Shown: positions 20,917-30,679 of the stretch, piece by piece
Layout: each line of letters starts with the position of its first letter
Numbering within the stretch: the stretch's first letter is position 1
Source of the DNA: Salinicola corii
Lineage (GTDB): Bacteria; Pseudomonadota; Gammaproteobacteria; Pseudomonadales; Halomonadaceae
NCBI RefSeq assembly: GCF_008298015.1
Contig: NZ_VTPX01000006.1
Location: forward strand, 1-64,000
DNA length: 64,000 nt
Direction: 5' to 3'
The notes under the pieces: generated by a model
Databases searched by the model: none
Told to the model about the DNA's origin: nothing
What the model saw: the letters and a program-made list of their open reading frames with translations, nothing else
Made by a program: the position numbers and the translations under genes

Positions 20917-21573
20917 GGTTCTGTCTCTTGTGACATCATTTCGGAAAGTGGCGTCGAACACTGTTGGTACTTTCAGCATGCGGAAATTGTGAGGAAGTTT
21001 ACAAGCGCGTTTTTGGCCGGTTTCTTTTTCTACGGTTTGACGTCATGATCGCCGTTTTGCATATTGTATTTTGTTTTTTAATCGCTTTTTTTGAGACATG
21101 CTATTTTTAATGATGGAGATGAAAAACGTGGTTCAGTAAAAATGGAGAGGTGTATTAAAGACAGTGTGCGCGTTTTTCATGATTTTTTGATATGACAATT
21201 TAATGCTGCTGTCTGATATTTTTCATTGTTGAATTTTTTTGTAAACCTGCCTTTTGTGGTGCAGGAGAAAAGATGTTGGCAAGTCGGTGAAAGCGCATCG
21301 GAAATAGACTGATATCAGATCGGTCGTGAATTTTTTCTCGTCAAATTCGTTTTCGAAGTTTTAGAAGTTTCAACTTTGCGTCGACAGCTAGAAGCGATAG
21401 CTTGCGACCGATAAGACTTTGGTCCTGAGTTTCGTTGTTCATACCCACTACGACAGGAGTTTCCCGCCAGTACCCATACGGGGTGCCGGCATCGTGTCTG
21501 CACGCGCCTGGCGAGCTTCTGTCATCCCTGGCTCGTCACATAACCACCATCACAATGCGTAGGGGCTCTATAC
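20917..21573. promoter_or_regulatory. AT-rich divergent control region of the T1SS and exoprotein genes
   Basis: A gap of about 650 bp between the two divergent transcription units. From about 21020 to 21400 it is strikingly AT-rich for this genome, with runs such as TTTTTTAATCG, GCTTTTTTTGAG and GAATTTTTTTG, and many A/T tracts on both strands. No ORF in it has support. Such islands are typical H-NS targets and hold promoters for silenced surface genes. I cannot fix -35/-10 pairs with confidence. The last 110 bp before 21574 return to normal composition and end in the AGGGG ribosome site (21561-21565) of the exoprotein. Confidence 0.6.
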
Positions 21574-24500
21574 ATGTTCACGTTATCCGTCATCGATGCC
21601 CAGACCGGAGCCGTCGTCGAGTCGTTGGCACAGGGGTCTGCCATCACTCGTGCCCTCCTTGGCGAGAATCACCGGCTCGAGGTGACGCCCGTCGACAGTG
21701 GCGGTTTCGTCGCCAGCGACGTTGCCGCGATCTCCCTGACGGTAACCCACGCCACGGGTGGCCCACTGGAGTTGATGGCCACCGAGAGCCCCTATCGGTT
21801 CCTCCTGCCTTCGGACCTGGACCGAGGGTTGACCAATCTGATGCTGGATGCACAGGACGCCAACGGCCAACTGCTGGCCGGGAGCGAGCAATCGACCGAC
21901 ATCGAGATCGTCAACGAGCAGGGGTGGTCGGGCGACGGTTTTACCTTGCAGGGTGAATCGCTGATACCGGACGATGGCGCCTCGATCGCCGATACCGTGG
22001 TTCGTGACCCTTCCAACCCTGAAACCACGGCGGCCGCCGGGGCCGATGGGTTGTGGAACGGCTCGAGCGGCCCGGGCTATCTCGACATGGGGGGGCAGAT
22101 CGGGGATGCGGCCTATTTCGAGGTGCAGGTCGAGACGGCCGGCACCTACGAACTGGATGTCCGGTATGCCGGAAGCAGCGCGAGCGGCGCCTCGCGCCCG
22201 ATGTCGGTGCTCGTCGATGGCGTGGCACAGGGGAGCCTGGATTTTCCGTCGACCGGCTCGGGTACCGCGGGATGGGAGACCTGGCAGCACGCCAAGCTGA
22301 CGTTGACCCTGGACAGCGGCGCCAATGTCATCCGCCTCCAGAACCTGGTGGGTGGCGGCCCCAATATCGATGTCCTGACGCTGACGGCGATAGCCGTGGA
22401 CGAGGTGCCGACGTCGCTGGTGATCCAGGCGGAAGACCCCGGCCAGGTCTCCATCGTCGACAGCGGCGCCACCAGCAGCGGCTCACTGACACGAGTGGTG
22501 GATAGCGAGCATCCCGATGCGCTCGGCAACGTGGGGGCGGGGGCCCTGGGCGGGGGCTATGTCGATTTCGGTACCGACGCGGGGGACGCGGTCACTTTTC
22601 ATGTCGCACCGGATGACGTCGGCATCTATACCGCTACCATTCGTTACGTCAACGGTGGTACGGGCGATCGCCCACTGCTGGTGTCGGTCAACGGTTCGGA
22701 GCCGACCCTGGTGTCGTTTCCGCCGACTGGTTCCTGGACCAATTGGAGCGAGGTCAGCATATCGGTACCGCTCTCCCAGGCAGACAACACGCTGACCCTG
22801 ACACTGCCGTCGACGGCGCAGGGCGGCGTGCCCAACGGCCCCAACATCGATCAGATCAGCTTCGACTATGTCGAGGCGCTCCCGGCGGATCCCACGCTGG
22901 TGTTCTCGATCGAAGGGGAGGCGCTGGCGATCGACGATGGCTCCTCCGCCGCCGATACCGTGGTACGCGATGCCAGCAACCCCGAGCCGACTGGTGGCGG
23001 GGCCGATCGTCTGTGGGGGGAGTTTACCGGTACCGGTTATCTGGACATGGGCTCGCAGGTGGGGGACGCGGGCTCGTTCACGGTCAACGTCGCCGAGGCG
23101 GGCACTTATCTGCTGACGATTCGCTATGCGGCAAGCGGCGTGAACGCCCGCCCGATGGCGCTATCGGTGGACGGCGAGCCCCAGGGGACGATCGCTTTCG
23201 CTTCGACGGGGCTCAGTAGCGCGGGGTGGGAAAACTGGACGGAGACCACGGTCGAGATCGATCTCGGCGCCGGCGACAACGTGGTCAGACTCGCCAACAT
23301 CGGCAATCTCGGGCCCAATATCGACAACCTGTCGATTCATACGCTGCCGGACGGCGGCGGTGACCCGGCCCCGGAGCCGGGAGATCGCTTCGAGGTCAAG
23401 ATCAACTTCCAGCCCAGTGGGACGTCGACGCCGGATGGCTACATCGCCGATACGGGACAGGCATTTGGGCAGCAGTCACTGCAGGTCAATGGACAGACGT
23501 TCCAGTACGGTTGGGTAACCGCGGCATCGATTGCCGACGGAACCGCCAACGGCACGACGCCGATGGCGATCGCAGGGCAGGACGGCGATGCCCTCGGCAA
23601 TCGCGGCGGCTCGCTGCCCGATGTCGATCCGCTGCAGGCGACCTATGCCGGCTTCGACAAACCCGGTTACAGCCAGGCCGCCGGCTGGGAAATCGAACTG
23701 GAAGATGGCTACTACGAGGTCACGATCTCCATCGGCGACAGCGGTGGCGCCTACGACAGCGTCAACCTCATCAACGCCGAGGGAGAAGCGTTCAACACGC
23801 CCTTCGCCTCGATGCGGCCGGACGGTTTCCCGGCGGACGGCGATCCGACCAACGATAGCGACGGTTACCGCTCCAGCCTGGTCACGCGGATCGTTCAGGT
23901 GACCGATGGCCGTCTGACCCTGGATTCGATCGGCGTCGGCAGCGACAACACCGAGATCCAGTACATCGAGATCCAGTCGCTGCCGGATCTGACCCCCGAG
24001 GACGATCGTGAAGCGCCGGCGGACTACGCGTTCTTCACCGACCCCAGAGCGGTGGCCGGGGTCGGGCAGCAGCAGGTGGAGGTTCATCTCCAGGCCGACG
24101 ATGGCACCCTGCCGGTGGGCATCGACCCCACCTCCGACTTCTTCATCGGTATCTCGGTCGTCGAGGGGCGCGGCGGGGCGTTGCTGGAGAGTCTCAACGA
24201 CGGTTCGGTGAAGCTCTTCAACACCGTGACCGGTGAAGCGGTGGCCTTCAACATCAATACCACTGGCGGTTTCGATTCTCTGACCATCTCACCGGTGGAG
24301 GAACTCGACGAGTACACCAGCTACACGCTGGTGATCGATGGCTTCAAGGATCGCGGCGACAATAACGATCCCAGCGCGCCCACCCGGGAATTCCAGAAGT
24401 TCACCACGACGTTCGTCACAGGAGGCGAACCCGCCGTCCAGGATAGTGAGGTGGCCTTCGACACCAGCGTGGAGTTGAACGGGGCCGAAGATGGCGCCTA

Positions 24501-27500
24501 CCTGTTCAGCTCCATCACCATGTCTCCCGATTACTCCAAGATCTACGTCTCGACGCTGGGCGGCGAGATCAAGCGGTTCGACGTCGATCCGATGACCGGT
24601 GGGCTCTCCAACGAGCAGACCCTGGCGCTGGACTATTTCCAGACCGACGCCGGAGCCCGGGGCATCGTCAGTCTGACCTTCGACCCCACCGATCCCAATG
24701 TGTTGTGGGTGACCGACAACTACCCCATCCCGTTGACCGGGCGCGACAACGGCGTGCCGGATTTCAGCGGGCAGGTCAGCAAGATCACGATCGACGACAC
24801 CGATGCGACGTTCTCCGGCGTGGCGGAAACCTACATCACCGGTCTGCCGCGCTCCAACGGGGATCATGTCACCAATAGCTTGGTGTTCCATGCCAATCCG
24901 GCATTCGACGCCGAGACCAATCCCGACGTGCCGCCTTACCTGCTGTATGTCTCCCAAGGCGCCAATACCGCCATGGGCGGCGATGACAGCGCCTGGGGCA
25001 ACCGGCCCGAGCGGCTGCTGAACGCCGGCGTACTCGAGATCGATCCCTACCGGGATGCGCCGGCGGGCGGCTTCGACGTGTCGACCGAGCCGTTGCCGAC
25101 GGACGGCTCCAACACCCGCTACGAAGACGACGACGGCGACCTCAAGAACGGTCCCATCGATATGGGGGGCGGCCAGTATCTGGTCTTTGCCGAGAACGGT
25201 ACCGCGACGATGCAGGACGCCAACGGCAACGTACTGATCGACTATTACGACCCGTTCGCCCCGGACGCGGTGCTCAAGGTCTATGCGACCGGCATCCGCA
25301 ACGCCTACGACCTGGTCTGGCACTCCAATGGCAACCTGTATGCGCCGACCAACGGCTCCGCGGCCGGGGGTACCACGCCGGACGATCCGTCGACCGCCTA
25401 TAACGAGGGGTTGATCAACGTGGGTATCGAGGACGATTGGCTGTTCCGGGTGGAGCAGGGCGGATACTACGGGCACCCCAACCCGCTGCACGATGAGTAC
25501 ATCCTCAACGGCGGTAACCCGACCACTGGCACCGATCCCAACGAGACGGACGAGTATGCCGTCGGCACCAATCCCGATAGCAACTACCGAATCGACGACG
25601 CCTACTCCTTGGGGACCAATCGCTCGCCCAACGGGGCGATCGAGTACACCAGCAATGTGTTTGGCGCAACGCTGGATGGCAGTCTGCTCTTCGTCGAGTA
25701 CTCCGGGGGCGACGATATTCGATGGATCTCGCTGGATGAGAACGGCAACGTGTCGAGCGACAACGTGCTACGGGACGTGAACGGCAATGTCATCAAGTAT
25801 GTCGATCCGCTGGACATCATCGAGAACCCGCTGACCGGCCAGCTCTACCTCATGACCCTCAATCGCAGCACGGGTGAGAGCCAGGTCGTGCGCCTGGATC
25901 CCGTGCCTGGCGATATCATTGATCCCGGTGAAGGAGATGTCGAATTGACTACTATTGCCACCATCCAGGCCGAGGACGAGTCCCTGGCCGTCATCGCCTC
26001 CGGCGCCGGTGCCCAGATCGTGATTCGTGATGGAGACACGCCGGAACCCACCCCCACCAACCCACCCTACGGCATCCGACCGGGCGCCTTCGGAATGGAC
26101 GGCAACACCGACTATAGTGACGGCACCGTGGGCGGCTACGCCGATTTCGGTTCGACCACGGCCGATTTCATCACCTTCAACGTCGATGTGAGCGCCGCCG
26201 ATGCCGGCGATGCGGTGCTCAGGGTGCGCTACGCCAACGGCGGAACGGCAAACCGGCCACTGGAAGTCTTCGTCAATGACGAGAGCGTAGGCATCTTCGC
26301 CTTTGCACCTCCGGTCGGCGTCAGCGGTAACGCGGCCTGGAATACCTGGCAGACGCTGGACATTCCGGCCGAACTGCTGGCTGGCGCCAACTCGGTCCGC
26401 TTGCAGGCGATCACCAATACCGGCCCCAACATCGATCAGTTGGAAGTCCTGATCGAGGACACGACCCCGGGGTACGCGGTTTACGAGGCCGAGACGGCAG
26501 TGCTGCAGGGCGGCGCCATCGTCGTGCCCGCGACGCAGAGTGATCGTGACGCCTCGGGAACCGGTTTCGTGGACTTCGTCGGCAGCGGCGATCAGAGCAT
26601 CACCTGGAACGTGGAGGTCGACCAGAGCGGTGTCTACGAGGTGGCTTTCCGATACTCGCTGACCACGGGGAAAGCCGACCGTCCCTTGGGGTTGACGGTC
26701 AATGGCGTCAACTATCCGACCGTCAACTTCCCCGCGGAGAGCCAGACGGTGAGCGACTGGGTCTATCAGACCGTCGAGATGAACCTGATCCAGGGCAGCA
26801 ACTCGATCACGGTGACCGCGCCCAACGGAGTCGGGCCGGACATCGACTCGCTGGAAGTGCCCGACGAACCGTCGGCCGTTCCCAGCAATGGCGAGATCAG
26901 CGTGGTCAGCACCGACCCGGCCTTCTTCAGCGATCGTCTCGCCTTCAATTACCTCGAGGACAATGACGCCACCAGCTCTTCTCCGGTACCCCGCGAATAC
27001 AAGGACAGCGGTTCGGTCGTCATCACCAACAACGGCACCGGCGAGCTGTCGGTGAGCAGCATCACGTTGAGCGGTCCCTTCAGGCTGGCGGACGCGGATG
27101 CGCTGAACGATCTCCGACTGGCACCAGGGCAGTCCGTCGAGGTGGGCGTGCTCTTCGATCGTGCCGCCTACACGCCACCGACCAGCAACGCTGCCGATGG
27201 CGTGTTCGAAGGGGTGATGACCGTCATCTCGGACGACGTCGACCAGCCGGTGACCGAGATCCAACTGGCCGGGTTCTGGCAGGCGCGTGACGAAGGCGGC
27301 TGGGAGCCCAACCTCAACGAGATCTGGCGAGTGTTCGGTTTCGGCAACCACATCGATGGGCTCTCGACGCTGGACGGCGGCGGCCAGTCGGTGTTGCAGA
27401 ACTTCGATCTCTACCAGGCGGTCAACGATCAGGAGGTGCTGTCGCGCTACTGGCAGATCGCCGACGGTGTCGAATCGGCGACCGTCACCCAGTTGGCGGC

Positions 27501-29046
27501 GCTGCACGGCTACAGCGGGGCACTGCTGGCGCTTCACGCGCCGGGCGACAAGTCGGCCCGGACCGCGCTGAGCAACCACGATAGCCTCTACAGCCAGTCG
27601 TTCCTGCCGCAGATCGCCAACGGCGACTACGCGACAGCGACCTTCGATCGGGGTCGGATTCCCGATGGCTGGGCCGGCGACGACATCTTCGGCATCTCGG
27701 TCGCCAACCTCTCGACCGATCCGTCGCTCAACCCGTCCGGGGGCGGCACGCCGCCGGCGGAGGATGCGGGCATCGAACGTGGCTACACCGTGCGCGTGTT
27801 CCAGGCCTACGACACGGTCGGTAACGCCATCTCCAACACCTATTTCGTGGTCATGGATTACACCGGCATCAACTACGACTACAACGACAACGTCTTCTTG
27901 ATCGAGGGCATCCAGCCGGCGACGCGGACGCCCTTCAACGAGACCGGCACGCCCTGGACCGTCGACAACGAAGGTCTGACGCTGGACGCGGCGCTGTTCG
28001 ACGAGGGGGCGCCGCACCTGACCTACGAGGATTCCAGCGAGACCCAGTTGGGTACCCACTTCCGCGAGGGCGGGGTGGACGTTCAGGGTAACGGCGATGC
28101 CATCGGCTGGATCGAGAACGGCGAGTGGGTCGAGTACACGCTGGAGGTGAACCAGGCCGGCGTCTTCGATCTCTCCTTCCTCTCGGCGCTGGGTGCGCAG
28201 AGCGGCGCGGCACGCTCCATCACCGCCACCTTCGACGACGGCGGAGGGGTCTACGAGGTCGCCACCGTGGGTGTCGATTTCACCGGCGGCTGGAATACCT
28301 TCGCGCCCACCGCCAGCCAGCAGGTCACGCTGGAGGCAGGCGTGCAAACCCTGCGGCTGACCTTCAGCGGTGGGGCGCAGAATCTGGAGTCCTTCAGCCT
28401 GGCGCCTGCCGCCCAGTTGGCATTCAATGCTTCGGGGACGCCGTGGGTCGTCGACGACGGGCTGACGTTGAACGCCGGGTTCTACGATGAAGGCGGTCCT
28501 GAAGTTGCCTACCACGATAGCAGTGAAGCGCAGTTGGGTGACAACACCAGAAACGAGGGGGTCGATCTGCGCGACAACGGCAATTCGATCGGCTCGATCG
28601 CCAACGGCGAGTGGGTGGAGTACACCATCGACGTCGCCACGGCCGGAACCTACCAACTCTCGTTTGCCGCGGCCACGATGTCCAACGGTCGCACCGTCAC
28701 CGCCAGCGTCGAGCAGGACGGCGCGACCTATACCAGCGCTGCCCCTCATGCCGTGATCAACACCGGTGGGTGGAACAACTATCAGGCCAACGACGGCATC
28801 GAGCTGGATCTGGTGGCTGGCGAGCAGACGCTCCGGCTGACCTTCAACGGCGGCGCGATGAACCTGCAATCGTTCACGCTGACCCCGGAGAACACTGCGG
28901 CGACTACCTCTCCAATGGCATCGACAATGGTGGCGAGCGAGGGCGATTCGAGCCTGATGCAGACCATGGAGCCCGAAGGGACTATACCCAGCGACGATGT
29001 CGCCGTGGCAGGTGTCGATCATCCGGATACGGTAGGCGTGGCCTGA
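21574..29046 (+). CDS. Giant modular carbohydrate-binding exoprotein, probable T1SS substrate
   Basis: 2,490 residues with no N-terminal signal peptide, next to and divergent from a complete type I exporter, which is its likely secretion route. Approximate order: Ig-like N-domain (1-115); three CBM6/35-like modules (118-280, 283-434, 443-592), the first and third near copies; malectin-like domain (606-804); SbsA-type Ig-like domain (816-952); beta-propeller of the PQQ sugar dehydrogenase type with GIRNAYDLVWHSNGNLYAPT (960-1446); two more CBMs (1458-1626, 1633-1763); a choice-of-anchor/Ig-like stretch (1773-1923); an unassigned region (1923-2118); two tandem CBM6 copies with NGEWVEYT (2118-2281, 2281-2439); and a 50-residue acidic tail. 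I find no GGxGxD RTX nonapeptides, unusual for a PrtD-type substrate. Probable role: surface or matrix glycan binding, perhaps sugar oxidation. Confidence 0.85.
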   Translation: MFTLSVIDAQTGAVVESLAQGSAITRALLGENHRLEVTPVDSGGFVASDVAAISLTVTHATGGPLELMATESPYRFLLPSDLDRGLTNLMLDAQDANGQLLAGSEQSTDIEIVNEQGWSGDGFTLQGESLIPDDGASIADTVVRDPSNPETTAAAGADGLWNGSSGPGYLDMGGQIGDAAYFEVQVETAGTYELDVRYAGSSASGASRPMSVLVDGVAQGSLDFPSTGSGTAGWETWQHAKLTLTLDSGANVIRLQNLVGGGPNIDVLTLTAIAVDEVPTSLVIQAEDPGQVSIVDSGATSSGSLTRVVDSEHPDALGNVGAGALGGGYVDFGTDAGDAVTFHVAPDDVGIYTATIRYVNGGTGDRPLLVSVNGSEPTLVSFPPTGSWTNWSEVSISVPLSQADNTLTLTLPSTAQGGVPNGPNIDQISFDYVEALPADPTLVFSIEGEALAIDDGSSAADTVVRDASNPEPTGGGADRLWGEFTGTGYLDMGSQVGDAGSFTVNVAEAGTYLLTIRYAASGVNARPMALSVDGEPQGTIAFASTGLSSAGWENWTETTVEIDLGAGDNVVRLANIGNLGPNIDNLSIHTLPDGGGDPAPEPGDRFEVKINFQPSGTSTPDGYIADTGQAFGQQSLQVNGQTFQYGWVTAASIADGTANGTTPMAIAGQDGDALGNRGGSLPDVDPLQATYAGFDKPGYSQAAGWEIELEDGYYEVTISIGDSGGAYDSVNLINAEGEAFNTPFASMRPDGFPADGDPTNDSDGYRSSLVTRIVQVTDGRLTLDSIGVGSDNTEIQYIEIQSLPDLTPEDDREAPADYAFFTDPRAVAGVGQQQVEVHLQADDGTLPVGIDPTSDFFIGISVVEGRGGALLESLNDGSVKLFNTVTGEAVAFNINTTGGFDSLTISPVEELDEYTSYTLVIDGFKDRGDNNDPSAPTREFQKFTTTFVTGGEPAVQDSEVAFDTSVELNGAEDGAYLFSSITMSPDYSKIYVSTLGGEIKRFDVDPMTGGLSNEQTLALDYFQTDAGARGIVSLTFDPTDPNVLWVTDNYPIPLTGRDNGVPDFSGQVSKITIDDTDATFSGVAETYITGLPRSNGDHVTNSLVFHANPAFDAETNPDVPPYLLYVSQGANTAMGGDDSAWGNRPERLLNAGVLEIDPYRDAPAGGFDVSTEPLPTDGSNTRYEDDDGDLKNGPIDMGGGQYLVFAENGTATMQDANGNVLIDYYDPFAPDAVLKVYATGIRNAYDLVWHSNGNLYAPTNGSAAGGTTPDDPSTAYNEGLINVGIEDDWLFRVEQGGYYGHPNPLHDEYILNGGNPTTGTDPNETDEYAVGTNPDSNYRIDDAYSLGTNRSPNGAIEYTSNVFGATLDGSLLFVEYSGGDDIRWISLDENGNVSSDNVLRDVNGNVIKYVDPLDIIENPLTGQLYLMTLNRSTGESQVVRLDPVPGDIIDPGEGDVELTTIATIQAEDESLAVIASGAGAQIVIRDGDTPEPTPTNPPYGIRPGAFGMDGNTDYSDGTVGGYADFGSTTADFITFNVDVSAADAGDAVLRVRYANGGTANRPLEVFVNDESVGIFAFAPPVGVSGNAAWNTWQTLDIPAELLAGANSVRLQAITNTGPNIDQLEVLIEDTTPGYAVYEAETAVLQGGAIVVPATQSDRDASGTGFVDFVGSGDQSITWNVEVDQSGVYEVAFRYSLTTGKADRPLGLTVNGVNYPTVNFPAESQTVSDWVYQTVEMNLIQGSNSITVTAPNGVGPDIDSLEVPDEPSAVPSNGEISVVSTDPAFFSDRLAFNYLEDNDATSSSPVPREYKDSGSVVITNNGTGELSVSSITLSGPFRLADADALNDLRLAPGQSVEVGVLFDRAAYTPPTSNAADGVFEGVMTVISDDVDQPVTEIQLAGFWQARDEGGWEPNLNEIWRVFGFGNHIDGLSTLDGGGQSVLQNFDLYQAVNDQEVLSRYWQIADGVESATVTQLAALHGYSGALLALHAPGDKSARTALSNHDSLYSQSFLPQIANGDYATATFDRGRIPDGWAGDDIFGISVANLSTDPSLNPSGGGTPPAEDAGIERGYTVRVFQAYDTVGNAISNTYFVVMDYTGINYDYNDNVFLIEGIQPATRTPFNETGTPWTVDNEGLTLDAALFDEGAPHLTYEDSSETQLGTHFREGGVDVQGNGDAIGWIENGEWVEYTLEVNQAGVFDLSFLSALGAQSGAARSITATFDDGGGVYEVATVGVDFTGGWNTFAPTASQQVTLEAGVQTLRLTFSGGAQNLESFSLAPAAQLAFNASGTPWVVDDGLTLNAGFYDEGGPEVAYHDSSEAQLGDNTRNEGVDLRDNGNSIGSIANGEWVEYTIDVATAGTYQLSFAAATMSNGRTVTASVEQDGATYTSAAPHAVINTGGWNNYQANDGIELDLVAGEQTLRLTFNGGAMNLQSFTLTPENTAATTSPMASTMVASEGDSSLMQTMEPEGTIPSDDVAVAGVDHPDTVGVA

Positions 29047-29113
29047 GGCCTTTCCCGGTCCGCCGATCGGCCGGATATTTGCCCGGCCTGAAAACCAGAT
29101 ACCGGGCAGGCGA

Positions 29114-30172
29114 CTAGCCGGACCGGTAGGCGTGGGGCATTTCGGCCAGAATACCGCGACCGCCGGACAGGGTGAGGGCAAGATCCTGGAGACAGTCCCA
29201 GATGGGAAGCGCGATGGCGCCCTTGATGGCCAGGTCGATACGCTGGGAGAACAGCAGCAGTTTGTGCAAGCGTCGCTGCGGCAGCCGTTTGAGTGCCTGC
29301 TGATAGCCGGGGCGGCGCTTCTCGGGAATTATCGGCCGCTGCGCCTTGCAGGCGTGTTCCAGACTCTGGCCCTGATCCAGGTGCTGGAAGATCGACAGCA
29401 GAATTCGCAGCTCTCGTGTCAACGCCCACAAGATGACGGGCGCTTCGATGCCTTCCTGGCGTAGGCCGCGGACGATTCGCACCACCCGGTCGCGATCGCC
29501 TTTCAGGCAGGCATCGGAAAGCGTGAAGACGTCATAACGCGCGCTACTCTCGACCCCGTTGGCGATGGCGGCTGCATCGAGACGTGCATTCGGGGGCAGC
29601 AGCAAGGCCAGCTTCTGCAGTTCCTGGTCGGCGGCGAGCAGATTGCCCTCGGTGCGCTCGCCGAGAAGGCGGGCCGCCTCCATGTCCATCGTGAAGCCAT
29701 AGCGGTTGGCACGGTCGCGCATCCAGAACCCCAGGCGCTGATGATCCACAGGCCACACCGGAACGAATAGTCCCAGTTTGTCGAGCGTCTTGAACCACTT
29801 GCTCGACTGTGCCTTGCGATCGAGTCGCTGACTGGACAGCAGCAGCACATTGTCGCTGCCACTGGCCTGTTCGGCGTAGGCTTCCAGGGCCTTGCCGCCT
29901 TCCTGGCCCGGGGACTGTCCTCCGAGCCGCAGTTCGATTAGCTTGCTCGAGGCGAAGAGCGAGAGGCTGGAGGCCGACTCCAGCAATTGCGTCCACTGAA
30001 AGCCCGACTCGACGTGCATGACTTCCCGCTCCTCGACACCTCGCTCGCGCGCGACACGACGAACGGCGTCACAAGCCTCGAGGTGTATCAGCGGCTCGTC
30101 TCCAGCGATCATTATCACTGGCGGCAGGCGCTTTTTGAGCGACTCTTCCAGCTTGTCGGGAAAGACCTTCAT
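29114..30172 (-). CDS. holA: DNA polymerase III subunit delta HolA
   Basis: Delta subunit of the clamp loader; it opens the beta clamp for loading on primed DNA. The 352-residue length and the N-terminus MKVFPDKLEESLKKRLPPVIMIAGDEPLIHLEACDAV-type start are standard: the GDEPL motif corresponds to the degenerate P-loop region, and SSLSLFASSKLIELRL is the clamp-binding helix region. The C-terminal domain has LTRELRILLSIFQHL. Its ATG overlaps the lptE stop by four bases (30169-30172), the usual lptE-holA arrangement. Confidence 0.93.
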   Translation of the reverse strand: MKVFPDKLEESLKKRLPPVIMIAGDEPLIHLEACDAVRRVARERGVEEREVMHVESGFQWTQLLESASSLSLFASSKLIELRLGGQSPGQEGGKALEAYAEQASGSDNVLLLSSQRLDRKAQSSKWFKTLDKLGLFVPVWPVDHQRLGFWMRDRANRYGFTMDMEAARLLGERTEGNLLAADQELQKLALLLPPNARLDAAAIANGVESSARYDVFTLSDACLKGDRDRVVRIVRGLRQEGIEAPVILWALTRELRILLSIFQHLDQGQSLEHACKAQRPIIPEKRRPGYQQALKRLPQRRLHKLLLFSQRIDLAIKGAIALPIWDCLQDLALTLSGGRGILAEMPHAYRSG

Positions 30173-30657
30173 GGTGTCTCGAGTGCGTCCAGCCGATCGA
30201 TCAACTGAGTGGCCGCGTCGCGTCGCAATTGCTTGATGGCATCGGTGCGCGCCTCTTCGCCGGAATAGATATCATCGGTGGAGAGCAGCACCGTCGTCGA
30301 CACCTCGAGCTGCTGCTGGTTGAGCAGGTAGGCGCTGTCCGAGACGCGCTGGACCGAGAACGGGGCGGTCAGGGTGATCGATGTCTCCCGGCTGCCGGAA
30401 TCGGATCGCGTCAGCCGATTCTCGCCAATCCTCTCATCGCCGAGGTTGACGCGCAGGTCGGCATTCTCCACGACCCGCGTGCCAGCGCTCTCGAGCGAGC
30501 GGCGGACTTCCTCGCTGAACGGGGAGACGTTGGCGTTGAGGCTGAGCTCCGAAATGCCCAGGGCCGGCTGATGCAATCCACGGAGCTGGAAGCCGCAGCC
30601 GGCCAGCACGGTCAGCGATACGGCCATCAGGCCGGCCAGAGCGGTGCGACGCATCAT
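30169..30657 (-). CDS. lptE: LPS-assembly lipoprotein LptE
   Basis: Outer-membrane lipoprotein that plugs the LptD barrel and helps insert LPS in the outer leaflet. 162 residues with a type II signal peptide and lipobox LAGC (lipidated Cys21), followed by the family start GFQLRG. AGGAG precedes the ATG-ATG start. It sits between leuS and holA as in other gammaproteobacteria and overlaps holA by four bases. Confidence 0.92.
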   Translation of the reverse strand: MMRRTALAGLMAVSLTVLAGCGFQLRGLHQPALGISELSLNANVSPFSEEVRRSLESAGTRVVENADLRVNLGDERIGENRLTRSDSGSRETSITLTAPFSVQRVSDSAYLLNQQQLEVSTTVLLSTDDIYSGEEARTDAIKQLRRDAATQLIDRLDALETP

Positions 30658-30679
30658 GAAAAGCTCCTATTCACATGAC

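Noticed and set aside
21574-29046. RTX calcium-binding repeats in the exoprotein
   Set aside because: Gly/Asp-rich stretches occur (for example around 25130 and 25210) but none follow the GGxGxDxUx nonapeptide in tandem.
29047-29113. Terminator between the exoprotein gene and holA
   Set aside because: Only short GC palindromes (GCCCGG/CCGGGC) with a long loop and no T tract; too weak to call.
25768-29181. 1,137-codon open frame antisense to the giant exoprotein gene
   Set aside because: It lies wholly opposite a clearly coding gene. The GC-rich third positions of the sense strand remove stops on the antisense strand. The product is low in hydrophobic patterning and resembles no family.
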